A DNA stretch of 64,000 bases, from contig DASYLJ010000090.1 in assembly GCA_036009625.1 (NCBI GenBank), positions 19,780 to 83,779 of the forward strand, written 5' to 3'. The DNA is from DASYLJ01 sp036009625 (lineage in GTDB: Bacteria > Desulfobacterota > Binatia > DP-6). How positions within the stretch are numbered: position 1 is the first letter of the stretch; each line of letters starts with the position of its first letter. Shown here piece after piece: positions 8,710-16,700 of this stretch. The notes under the pieces were generated by a model, which was not told the origin of the DNA, searched no databases, and worked only from the letters and a program-made list of their open reading frames with translations. A program made the position numbers and the translations under genes.

Positions 8710-10953
8710 TCAGGATCGCCCCTCGGAGCGCGTCACCAGGCTGGCGACGACCACCGCGAGCTCGGCGGGCTCGACCGGCTTCGGCACGTGCATGTCGTAG
8801 CCCGCGGTGAGCGCCTGCATACGGTCCTCGACGCGCGCATAGGCGGTGAGCGCGACGGCCGGGATCTGCCCACCCGCAACGACCTCGCGCGCGCGGACGC
8901 GCTTGATGAGCTCGTAGCCGTCCTCCTCCGGCATGCCGATGTCGGAGACGATGATGTCCGGCGTGGCCTCGTCGAGCGCGGCGATCGCTTCGGCCACCGA
9001 GGCGCAGGTGTGGACGACGGCGCCGCAGTCCTCGAGCACCGCGGCGATCAGCCGTCGCGCATCGGCATCGTCGTCCACCGCGAGCACGCGGACCCCGTTC
9101 AGCGACGGCGGGCAGTCGAACGGCACCGCGCCGCTCACCACCGGATGCACCCGCTCGGGCGCCGTCAGGTCGGACGGCGCCGTCTTGCGAACGACCATGA
9201 CCGGTAATTTCACCGTCACGATGGCACCGGCACGATCGGCACGATTGTGCGCCTCGACGGTGCCGCCGTGCAGCTCGACCAGGTGCCGCACGATGGCGAG
9301 CCCGAGCCCGAGGCCACCGTGCTTGCGGCTGATGGCCCCGTCCGCCTGCCGGAAGCGCTCGAACATGTGCGGCAGGAAGTCCTCGTCGATGCCCGGCCCG
9401 GTATCGCTGACGGTGAGCTCGACGTGCGAGTTCACGCGCTCGAGCTGAATGCACACGGTCCCCTGCTTCGGGGTGAACTTGATGGCGTTCGAGAGCAGAT
9501 TCCAGACGATCTGCTGCAGGCGGACGGCGTCTCCGAGCACCACGCCGGCGCCGAAGTCGAGCACGACCTGGACGCGAATGTCCTTCGCCTCGGCGGCGGG
9601 ACGCGAGGTGTCGACCGCCGCGCCGACCGTCGTCGTCAGGTCGACGGGCTGCGCGTCGAGCCGCAGCTTGCCCGAGATGATGCGCGACACGTCCAGCATG
9701 TCGTCGATCAGATGCCCCTGGAGCTTGGCGTTGCGGTCGATGGTCTCGACGGCGCGGCCGATGGCGGTGGGGTCGAGGCGGCCGGCACCGAGGAGCCGCG
9801 TCCACCCCAGGATGGCGTTCAGCGGCGTCCGCAGCTCGTGCGACAGCATGCCGAGGAACTCGTCCTTGGCCCGACTCGCGACTTCGAGGTCGTGCCGCGC
9901 CGCCTGCTCGCGCGCCAGCAGCCCTTCGCGTTCCTCGAGCGCCTGACGGGCGCGCTGATAGAGCCGCGCGTTGTCCATCGCGATGGCCGTCTGCGCAGCG
10001 AGCCCCTCGACGATGCGCTCGTGGCGCTCCGTGAACATCCCCGGCGAGGCGTGGCCGAAGAACAGCCCGCCGATGACCTCGCCCGAGCGCGAGATCACCG
10101 AGGCCGCCAGGTAGCTGCACACCGGCAGATGCCCCGCCGGCATGCCGTGGAAGGGCGCGCTGTGGCCATAGCGCGCGTCCTTGCGCACGTCTGCGATGCG
10201 GATGGTGGCCTCGCCGCGGAACGTCGGACCGAAGAGCTGCGTCGCGCGTGGCATGGGCATGTGCGCGAACGCCTCGCGCGACACGCCCGAGAGCGAGAAC
10301 AGCATGTACGACCCGCCCTGGTCGTCGAGCACGTTGTAGAAGAACGAGCCGAACTCGGCGCCGGTGAGCTCGGTGGCGGCGTCGGTGACGGCCTGGACGA
10401 GCTTGTCCTGTGCGAGCTCGGCGGACAGCAGCTGGCCGATGCGGTTGATGGTCTCGACGACCTCGGTCTGCTCGCGCAGGCGTGCCTCGGTGCGCTGGCG
10501 CTCGATGCCGAGCGCGATGCCCTGCGCGGCAGCGACGAGCCCAGAGCGCGTCGCCGCACCGAGGGCCCGGCGCGGCACGAACGCCAGCACGCCCACGAGG
10601 ACGTCACCCACGGCCAGCGGGTACGCGCTCTCGCTGCCGGGGGCGCCGTGGTGCGGATGCCGCTCGGCGGCCACGCGTCCGACGATGCCCTCGCCGACGA
10701 TCACACGGCGCGACCCGCCGACGTCCACGCCGGCACCGGCTCCGACGACCAGCGCACCACCGGCATCGTCGAGCAACCAGATGTGGGCCGCGGCGGCGTC
10801 GAGCCGCGCGACGAGGACGTCGCAGCAGTCCCGCAGTGTCGGATCGAGCGGGCGACCCTGGACGAGGAGATCGCCGAGGTCGCCGATCAGCGCGCCGAGC
10901 CGATCACGTTCGGCGAGCGCGGCGGCGAGGTCGTGCGGGTCGTCGCCGGCCAT
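8710..10953 (-). CDS. hybrid sensor histidine kinase (GAF-GAF-HisKA-HATPase-REC)
   Basis: 747-residue cytoplasmic hybrid kinase without membrane segments. Two GAF-like sensory domains occupy about residues 20-155 and 165-335. The dimerisation/phosphoacceptor helix has SHELRTPLNA with His372, and the ATPase has N-box NLLSNAIKF and G-boxes DTGPGI and GLGLGLAI. A C-terminal receiver (from about residue 635) has acidic residues DDD and acceptor SDIGMPEEDGY. No DNA-binding partner is adjacent, so the output target is unknown. The gene stands alone, 45 bases before the fusion gene. Confidence 0.92.
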   Translation of the reverse strand: MAGDDPHDLAAALAERDRLGALIGDLGDLLVQGRPLDPTLRDCCDVLVARLDAAAAHIWLLDDAGGALVVGAGAGVDVGGSRRVIVGEGIVGRVAAERHPHHGAPGSESAYPLAVGDVLVGVLAFVPRRALGAATRSGLVAAAQGIALGIERQRTEARLREQTEVVETINRIGQLLSAELAQDKLVQAVTDAATELTGAEFGSFFYNVLDDQGGSYMLFSLSGVSREAFAHMPMPRATQLFGPTFRGEATIRIADVRKDARYGHSAPFHGMPAGHLPVCSYLAASVISRSGEVIGGLFFGHASPGMFTERHERIVEGLAAQTAIAMDNARLYQRARQALEEREGLLAREQAARHDLEVASRAKDEFLGMLSHELRTPLNAILGWTRLLGAGRLDPTAIGRAVETIDRNAKLQGHLIDDMLDVSRIISGKLRLDAQPVDLTTTVGAAVDTSRPAAEAKDIRVQVVLDFGAGVVLGDAVRLQQIVWNLLSNAIKFTPKQGTVCIQLERVNSHVELTVSDTGPGIDEDFLPHMFERFRQADGAISRKHGGLGLGLAIVRHLVELHGGTVEAHNRADRAGAIVTVKLPVMVVRKTAPSDLTAPERVHPVVSGAVPFDCPPSLNGVRVLAVDDDADARRLIAAVLEDCGAVVHTCASVAEAIAALDEATPDIIVSDIGMPEEDGYELIKRVRAREVVAGGQIPAVALTAYARVEDRMQALTAGYDMHVPKPVEPAELAVVVASLVTRSEGRS

Positions 10954-11002
10954 GCGTCGGCACCCTCGCCCGGGAATCGATCGCCGTCAATCTCCAATCG
11001 CA

Positions 11003-11275
11003 TCACTGCGATCCGGCGTACTTCGTGATGTACGCCATCACCGCCTGCTCCTCGTCGGGCGAGAGCCATGGGATGCCGCGCTGATCGAACAACGCGTGCA
11101 TACGCCCGATCTGGAACTTCCACATTTCGATCGTCATCGAGCTCGGCGCGTATACGCGATGACAGCCGCCGCAGCGCTGGGCCAGGACGATCGCGCCCGG
11201 ATTGCCGCGATCAGGCAGATCGGCGCTGCATGCCGCGAGCGACATCGCAGCCAGCAGGACCAGCCAGCGTCTCAG
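11003..11275 (-). CDS. small c-type cytochrome lipoprotein, apparent CTG start
   Basis: Short heme protein. The body has one heme-binding CGGCH and a distal methionine (IGRMHALF), as in single-heme cytochromes. The first ATG (11245) would give MSLAAC, a lipobox with no signal peptide. Reading ten codons further back gives R-R-W-L-V-L-L-A-A before MSLAAC, a proper lipoprotein signal, and the only initiator-like codon there is CTG at 11275. It overlaps the upstream stop as CTGA, mirroring the ATGA/GTGA junctions elsewhere here. I therefore place the start at CTG 11275 (90 residues); 11245 is the conservative alternative. Confidence 0.7.
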   Translation of the reverse strand: MRRWLVLLAAMSLAACSADLPDRGNPGAIVLAQRCGGCHRVYAPSSMTIEMWKFQIGRMHALFDQRGIPWLSPDEEQAVMAYITKYAGSQ

Positions 11276-11769
11276 AACGACTCCCGGCAGTACGCCGCCT
11301 GGCCGGGCGCCTCGGCCACCCCGACCTCGACCGCCACCAGCGTGCGTTCCCCCGCGACGCCGCGCAGTGCGGTGCGCAGGCGTCCGAGCAGATACGACGC
11401 GAGCTCCTCGGCCGAGCTGTGGACGATGGGGAGCACCGCGCAGTCGCCCGCCGGGAACGCGAAACGATCGCCCTCGGCCGTGATCATGGTGACGACCCCG
11501 TCCTGCGTGGCGACGGTCAGGCAGTCACTCGCCTGTGGCACGATGGTACGCTCGTCGAGCTCGTCGCAGAGCTGCTTGGCGAGCCGCTTCACCACGCCGA
11601 AGTCGAGCACGTAGCCATCGGGGCCGAGGTCGGCCTCGACCCGTACCGACACCTGGTAGTTGTGACCGTGGAGCGGCTCGCGAAAGCCGGGATAGGCGAT
11701 GAAGTGCGCCGCCGAGAACTTGAGGTACTCCTTCGCGACGACGACGCTGTAGCGCTGCGGACCGGGCAT
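11272..11769 (-). CDS. 6-pyruvoyl-tetrahydropterin synthase / QueD-family protein lacking the usual Cys
   Basis: 165-residue T-fold protein of the PTPS/QueD family. Zinc histidines are visible in FSAAHFI (about residue 20) and LHGHNY (about residue 34), with YVLDFGVVK and the C-terminal VGVAEAPGQAAY as further landmarks. The catalytic cysteine that normally sits a few residues before HGH is absent (REPLHGH); a glutamate is nearby, as reported for PTPS-III variants. A queuosine or pterin role is therefore uncertain, although queE and folE occur elsewhere in the window. A promoter candidate ends about 8 bases before the ATG, so the mRNA may be leaderless. Confidence 0.8.
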   Translation of the reverse strand: MPGPQRYSVVVAKEYLKFSAAHFIAYPGFREPLHGHNYQVSVRVEADLGPDGYVLDFGVVKRLAKQLCDELDERTIVPQASDCLTVATQDGVVTMITAEGDRFAFPAGDCAVLPIVHSSAEELASYLLGRLRTALRGVAGERTLVAVEVGVAEAPGQAAYCRESF

Positions 11770-11777
11770 CGCCCCGC

Positions 11778-11806
11778 CTTAGACCGGCCGCCGTGCGGGC
11801 TGTCAA
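11778..11806 (-). promoter_or_regulatory. candidate promoter for the PTPS-like gene
   Basis: On the minus strand TTGACA (11806-11801) is followed after 17 bases by TCTAAG (11783-11778). The predicted transcription start is about 11771, two bases before the ATG at 11769, so the transcript would be almost leaderless. Seen directly; function inferred. Confidence 0.5.
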
Positions 11807-11973
11807 TGCTCGGCGCGGGTCGGGATCACCCCCGACACGACGATGGACACCCGACCTGGTTCGCTGCGCCCGGCGGATTCGAATCACTACGTGGAGTAAC
11901 GCCCGCTTCCCGGGGACACTCAACTCAGCCGGCACAACAGAAACCAAGACTACCGTCCAGCGAACCGCTTCCC

Positions 11974-12003
11974 TTGACTGCCCAAGTCGGCTCACGGTAG
12001 CAC
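11974..12003 (+). promoter_or_regulatory. weak candidate promoter for the SHOCT lipoprotein gene
   Basis: TTGACT at 11974 and TAGCAC at 11998 are separated by 18 bases. The start codon at 12014 is only 10 bases downstream. The -10 match is poor, so this is tentative. The rest of the 244-base gap between the divergent genes shows no other clear signal. Confidence 0.22.
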
Positions 12004-12013
12004 GCAGGCACCG

Positions 12014-12802
12014 ATGCACTTGCCCAACGGCTCCCTTCCCTCGCGCGCACCGACCTCGCCACAACTGATCCCCTCGATTGAGGACGGCCGTTTCCAACCG
12101 AGCTTCACGAGGTTCATCGAGACAGTGCTGACGGTGCTCGCCCTCGCAGTCGTTCCTGCCTGTGGCACCGCACCGTTGGCCCCAGGTCTTGGACCGATTG
12201 GCGTTGTGCCTTTCTCCACCGATCCGAGCGCACTGGCGATCAGTCGCTACGAGGGCGACACGGCACAGCTCGGGTCTCTGCTCGCCACCCAAGCGGTCAC
12301 GTTCTTGAAGCGGAGGGATCGCGATGCCCAAGTCGCGCCGCAGGATAGCCCAATCGATAGCGGCACTATCGTTTCCGGGCGAATCACGAGACTGGACGGC
12401 GGAAATCGAGCTCTACGCGCCCTTGTCGGCTTCGGAGCGGGCGGTTCGACTTGCGCGGCTGATGGCACCGTCAGTCGCGCCGACGGAACTCGAATTGGGA
12501 CATTCGCCCTCGAGAGGAAGCGCAAAGGTACCGGATTCTTCTGGGTTCGGTTCGGAGAGAGTGCGGAGCTTCAGCTCCAGAAATGTGTTGAAAGCCTGGG
12601 AAACGGCATCGGCCAACTCGTCGACCAAGGGAAGTGGACACCTGCGCCGGCAGCAGTTTCACCGACGCTCAGTCAGCCTGCACCGCCATCACAACGAACT
12701 ACCCAGGACAGGCTGGTGGAGCTGGATGAGCTGAAGTCACGTGGTCTGATCACCGACCGTGAGTATGAGGAGAAGCGCAAGCGAATCCTCGAGGAGTTCT
12801 GA
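12014..12802 (+). CDS. putative lipoprotein with C-terminal SHOCT domain
   Basis: 262-residue exported protein. A hydrophobic stretch ending in the lipobox VVPAC (about residues 46-50) is followed by a domain resembling DUF4410-type surface lipoproteins (GTIVSGRITRLDGGNRALRA, LVGFGAGGSTCAADG). The last 30 residues form a SHOCT motif (LDELKSRGLITDREYEEKRK). The N-terminus before the signal is unusually long, so the true start may be an internal GTG near 12125. Base composition and codon use look less GC-rich than the neighbours, suggesting transfer. Function unknown. Confidence 0.65.
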   Translation: MHLPNGSLPSRAPTSPQLIPSIEDGRFQPSFTRFIETVLTVLALAVVPACGTAPLAPGLGPIGVVPFSTDPSALAISRYEGDTAQLGSLLATQAVTFLKRRDRDAQVAPQDSPIDSGTIVSGRITRLDGGNRALRALVGFGAGGSTCAADGTVSRADGTRIGTFALERKRKGTGFFWVRFGESAELQLQKCVESLGNGIGQLVDQGKWTPAPAAVSPTLSQPAPPSQRTTQDRLVELDELKSRGLITDREYEEKRKRILEEF

Positions 12803-12862
12803 AGCTCTCCATCACTACGCTCGACAAGCCGTTCCTCACGTCCGCCGAAGCCGCGCGACTAG

Positions 12863-13711
12863 TCACCCAAACAGCGCCCGCAGCACGAGGCGCGCGAAGT
12901 CGCCGCGTCTGAGCGTCGGGCGCTGCGCGAAGACGTCGCCGTCCACGGCGTCGATGCGGTCGAGGATCGCCATGCCGCCGCGGGCGAAGAGGCGCACCTC
13001 ACGACGCAGGCGTCCCGTCACCATGGACGCGAGCGGCAGGCCGCGTTCGAAGAGTGCCCGCGCGCGCGCCACCTCGAAGCGCAGCAGCTCGCGGAAACCG
13101 GGCGTCACCCGGCGCGACGCCAGCGCGTCGCGGCTGCCGGCGAAGCGATCGAGATCGTCCTGCGGCAGGTAGACGCGGCCACGGTCGAGATCGCCGGCGA
13201 CGTCCTGCCAGCAGTTCGTCAGCTGCAGCGCAGTGCAGATGTCGTCGGAGCGCGCCTGGCGCTCGGTGTCGTGGTGACCGAAGAGGCCGAGGACGATGCG
13301 CCCCACCGGATTCGCCGAGCAGCGGCAGTAGTCGTAGAGCGCATCGATCGTGGCCATGCCGGCGGTCTCACCGGCAGCGTCGCGACGGAACGCCGTGATC
13401 AGATCGCGAAACGGCTGCACCGGCAGACGGTGCGCCGTGAGGGTGTGGCTCAGCGCCACGAAGATGGGATCGTCGACCGACGTCGGATCGCCGGCACACG
13501 CGAGCAGCTTCGCCTCGAACTCGTCGAGCCGGTCGAGACGACCGACGTCGCTGCCCTCGTCGGCGAGGTCGTCGCCGGCGCGCGCAAAGGCATAGACGGC
13601 GGCGAGGTCGCGCCGCAGGTGCCGCGGCAGCAGCCACGAGCCGATGGGGAAGTTCTCGTAGTGCGCACGCGCGATGCGCGCGCACTCGGCGTACGCCTGC
13701 TCGATCTCCAC
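12863..13711 (-). CDS. hpnC: squalene-synthase family protein HpnC
   Basis: 282-residue trans-isoprenyl diphosphate head-to-head synthase. The HYENFPIGSWLLPRHLRR opening is typical of HpnC. The first aspartate-rich site is DDLADE (about residue 49) and the second is NCWQDVAGDLDRGRVYLP (about residue 165). HpnC normally converts presqualene diphosphate, made by HpnD, into hydroxysqualene, which HpnE reduces to squalene; neither HpnD nor HpnE is in this window. The GTG start at 13711 lies two bases after the preceding stop; no in-frame ATG is sensibly placed. Last gene of the mevalonate operon. Confidence 0.85.
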   Translation of the reverse strand: MEIEQAYAECARIARAHYENFPIGSWLLPRHLRRDLAAVYAFARAGDDLADEGSDVGRLDRLDEFEAKLLACAGDPTSVDDPIFVALSHTLTAHRLPVQPFRDLITAFRRDAAGETAGMATIDALYDYCRCSANPVGRIVLGLFGHHDTERQARSDDICTALQLTNCWQDVAGDLDRGRVYLPQDDLDRFAGSRDALASRRVTPGFRELLRFEVARARALFERGLPLASMVTGRLRREVRLFARGGMAILDRIDAVDGDVFAQRPTLRRGDFARLVLRALFG

Positions 13712-13713
13712 GC

Positions 13714-14778
13714 TCAGGCCACCCGTCGATGGGTGCCGTCGGCGCCGCACACGAAGTCGCCGGCGAAGCCCTCGGGCGGCGCCGTGCGCCGGCAGAGCGC
13801 GTCGTACTCGGCCGGCGTCACCGCGACGCGCGGCCCCGACGCCACGCCCGCCTCGCTCCCGGCTCGACCCGACACCAGCGCCGTGAACAGCTCGGCGCTC
13901 CCACCGCCCGCGGCGAAGCACCCCACGCGACGACCGGAGAGGATGCGGCCCTCGGCCTCGAGCAGTGCGGCCAATGCCAGGCCGAGTGACGCCGCGCCGG
14001 TGTCACCGGCATGGCACGCGACGGCGAGCGCCGGATCGACCTGCTCGACGGTGGCCGCCGCGAGCGCTTCGGCGAGGCGCGCTTCGACGTCGGACCAACG
14101 CCGCTCGTTCGCCCGCCAGTCGCGCTCGATCACCCGGCGATGTGCATCGCGCGCGGCGTCCGGGCTCGAGGCGGCATAGACGACGCGGGCCAGGCGGTCC
14201 GTCAGCGCTTCCGTTCCCTCGGGCTCGGGACGCTCCCGCGACCGCCACGCGAGGAACGCACCCTCGAGCGCCGCGGCGTCGGCTGCGCCGGTCCAGGCCA
14301 CGGCATCGTCGGCGAAGACGACGGCACGCGGCTCGGTGCCGACGAGCATCGCGACCGCGCCCGCACCCATCGGGCGCGAGCCGTCGACGCGGACGTCGGC
14401 AGCGACCACCAGCGCGCGCCGTGCGCGCATGCCGCCGGCGCGTACCCAGTCGGCCGCCGTCGACAGCGCCGCCGTGCCGGCACACCACGGATGGCGCACG
14501 TCGAGCAGGCGGCAGCGGGCGCCGAGGCCCGTGAGCTCGTGCACGACGGGGCTCACGGGTGCGGCGGCGTTGGTGGCCACCAGCAGCAGGCCGACGTCAC
14601 CCGGATCGGTGTCGTCCGCACGCAGCAACCGCGCCGCGGCGGTCGCGGCCATGGTGATGGTGTTCTCGCCCGGCACCGCGAGCGCGACCTCGATGGTGCC
14701 ACCAGCGGACGCCGGGTCGGCGAGCGGCAGGCGATGCGCGGGAACGTAGGCGTGCAGGCGTTCGACGCCAACGCTCAT
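13714..14778 (-). CDS. mvaS: HMG-CoA synthase-like (KAS III fold) protein
   Basis: 354-residue thiolase-fold protein. It starts like HMG-CoA synthases (VGVERLHAYVPAHRL) and has an active-site cysteine in HPWCAGTAAL (about residue 97). The C-terminal GDTGAASLGLALAALLEA and RVAVTPAEYDALCRR align with the HMG-CoA synthase end. It is shorter than the usual 380-400 residues. The catalytic glutamate (S. aureus Glu79, in VATES) is asparagine here (LLLVATNAAAP), and no FHxPF histidine motif is evident. Operon context argues for condensation of acetyl-CoA with acetoacetyl-CoA. ATG overlaps the cyclase stop by four bases. Confidence 0.75.
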   Translation of the reverse strand: MSVGVERLHAYVPAHRLPLADPASAGGTIEVALAVPGENTITMAATAAARLLRADDTDPGDVGLLLVATNAAAPVSPVVHELTGLGARCRLLDVRHPWCAGTAALSTAADWVRAGGMRARRALVVAADVRVDGSRPMGAGAVAMLVGTEPRAVVFADDAVAWTGAADAAALEGAFLAWRSRERPEPEGTEALTDRLARVVYAASSPDAARDAHRRVIERDWRANERRWSDVEARLAEALAAATVEQVDPALAVACHAGDTGAASLGLALAALLEAEGRILSGRRVGCFAAGGGSAELFTALVSGRAGSEAGVASGPRVAVTPAEYDALCRRTAPPEGFAGDFVCGADGTHRRVA

Positions 14779-16700
14779 GCCATCGTCGTCCGCGCGCGAT
14801 ACTGCCCGAGGGCCCGCAGCGGGAAGTGCAGCGGATACAGGTGGTAGCGCAGGTAGCTGCGGCGGGGGACACCGGTGCCGGTGTAGGCACGCTCGTTCCA
14901 CCCGCCGTCGTCACGCTGCGTGCCGACGAGATGCGCGATGCCGCGCCGCACCGCCTCGCTCTCCGCACCGTCGACTGCCATCAAGGCGAGCAGCGCCCAG
15001 GCCGTCTGCGTCGGCGTGCTGTCGCCTCGACCGATCTGCTCGGCGTCGTCGTACGACGCCGGCGACTCGCCCCAGCCGCCGTCCGCGTTCTGGTGCGCGC
15101 AGAGCCACTCGACGGCGGAGCGTATCCACGGCGACTGCAGATCGGCGTCGGCGTTGGCGAGGCCGGTGAGCGCCAGGCTCGTGCCGTAGAGCGCGTTGAC
15201 ACCCCACCGTCCGCGCCAGCTGCCGTCGGGCTGCTGCTCGCGACGCAGGAACTCGACCGCGCGGCGCACGCGACCGAACTCGGGCCCGAAGCCGGTGGCG
15301 CCCATCAGCCCGAGCACGCGACCCGTCGAATCGGGGTTCGGTGGATCGGTGAGCCCTTCGAGATCGGGGAACGGCACCGCGTCGAGGAAGCGCGCCGGTC
15401 CGTGGTTGTCGAACGCCGCCCAGCCGCCGTCACGGTGCTGCATGCCGAGGGTCCAGTTGCTGCCGTGCGCGAGCGCACGACGACCCGCCGCCGTCGCCGC
15501 CTGCGGCAGTCGGCCCAGCGCCAGCAGCGTCTCGGCCGAGACGTCGATGTTGGGATACGAATCGTTCGCGAGCTCGACCGCCCAGCCACCGGGATCCAGC
15601 TGCGGATTGCGCACCGACCAGTCGCCGGGACGGAAGATCTGCCGCGACACGAGCCAGTCGCCCGCGCGCACCAGCGCCGGGGTGGCGGGATCGACACCAG
15701 CATCAAGCAGCGCCTGTACCGCCAGCGCCGTGTCCCAGTTGGGCGACGTGCACGGCTGGTGCAGCAGCTCGTCACCCTGCTGCAGCAGCAGATCGTCGAT
15801 GCCTTGGAGGCCGCGCACCATGACGGGATGGTCGAGCGCGAAGCCCACGGCGTGCAGGGCGAGCACCGAGTGCACCATCGCCGGCTGGATGCCGCCCCAC
15901 TGTCCGGTGGCGTCCTGACGACGCAGGATCCACTCGATGGCGCGTGCCACCGCGCGCCGGCGGAGCGGCTTCCACGGCACGCGCCCGAGCAGCCCGAGCG
16001 CACGATCGAGGCCGAGGAACGCGTTGCGCCAGGTGAGGACGCGACGCGAGCGCGCGAACGACAGGGCGTCGGCGGTGGGCTCGCGTACCCAGAGCTCGGG
16101 GACGCCGGCGCCGAACGGCACGCGCGCCGCCGGGCGATGCACGCCCAACAGCGCGAACGGCACCAACACCGAGCGCGCCCAGCTCGAGAACGCGTAGATG
16201 CCGAGCGGCGACCATGGCGGCAGCAGCACGACCTCGATCGGCATCGCCGGCACGCCCTGCCACGGGAACTGTCCGAAGCACGCGAGCCAGAAGCGCGCGT
16301 AGAGCCCCGCACGCGCGAGCCCGCCCTGCGCCAGGATGAAGTCGCGCCCGCGCAGCATGGCGGGATGATCACCGGCCAACCCGGTGAGCTTCAGCGCGAA
16401 GTAGACCTCGATGCTGGTGGACAGGTGGCCAGGGAGGCCCGTGGCCAGCGACCAGCCACCGTCCTCCTGCTGCAGGCGCAGCAGACGATCGACGAGGCGC
16501 GCTTCCAGCTCGGGGCGCTTTCGTCCGAGCAGGCGGTTCAGGAATATCCACTCGGCCTCGAGGTTGCCCGCAGCTTCGACCGGCGCCTGCCAGTAGCCGC
16601 TCGACTGCTGTTCCGTGAGCAGACGCTCGGTGGCGCGCGCGACCGCACCGGCCACCGCGTCCACGACCCCCACCCCTGCCGTCGGTTGCTGCAACGTCAC
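14775..16700 (-). CDS. shc: squalene-hopene cyclase homologue with degenerate DXDDTA motif
   Basis: 641-residue alpha/alpha-barrel triterpene cyclase, the usual SHC length. QW-type repeats occur throughout (QQEDGGWSLATG, QNADGGWGES). Other SHC landmarks are QPCTSPNWDTALAVQALLDAG, STPTQTAWALLALMAVDG and the C-terminal GTGVPRRSYLRYHLYPLHFP. At the proton-donor site SHCs read PDxDDTA; this protein reads PNIDVSAE (residues 383-390). The central Asp stays but its two partner acids are Asn and Val. D-V-S-A-E also resembles the D-C-T-A-E of oxidosqualene cyclases. The nearby aromatic position is also changed (GGWAVELAND). It may be inactive or may cyclise another substrate. Confidence 0.85.
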   Translation of the reverse strand: MTLQQPTAGVGVVDAVAGAVARATERLLTEQQSSGYWQAPVEAAGNLEAEWIFLNRLLGRKRPELEARLVDRLLRLQQEDGGWSLATGLPGHLSTSIEVYFALKLTGLAGDHPAMLRGRDFILAQGGLARAGLYARFWLACFGQFPWQGVPAMPIEVVLLPPWSPLGIYAFSSWARSVLVPFALLGVHRPAARVPFGAGVPELWVREPTADALSFARSRRVLTWRNAFLGLDRALGLLGRVPWKPLRRRAVARAIEWILRRQDATGQWGGIQPAMVHSVLALHAVGFALDHPVMVRGLQGIDDLLLQQGDELLHQPCTSPNWDTALAVQALLDAGVDPATPALVRAGDWLVSRQIFRPGDWSVRNPQLDPGGWAVELANDSYPNIDVSAETLLALGRLPQAATAAGRRALAHGSNWTLGMQHRDGGWAAFDNHGPARFLDAVPFPDLEGLTDPPNPDSTGRVLGLMGATGFGPEFGRVRRAVEFLRREQQPDGSWRGRWGVNALYGTSLALTGLANADADLQSPWIRSAVEWLCAHQNADGGWGESPASYDDAEQIGRGDSTPTQTAWALLALMAVDGAESEAVRRGIAHLVGTQRDDGGWNERAYTGTGVPRRSYLRYHLYPLHFPLRALGQYRARTTMA

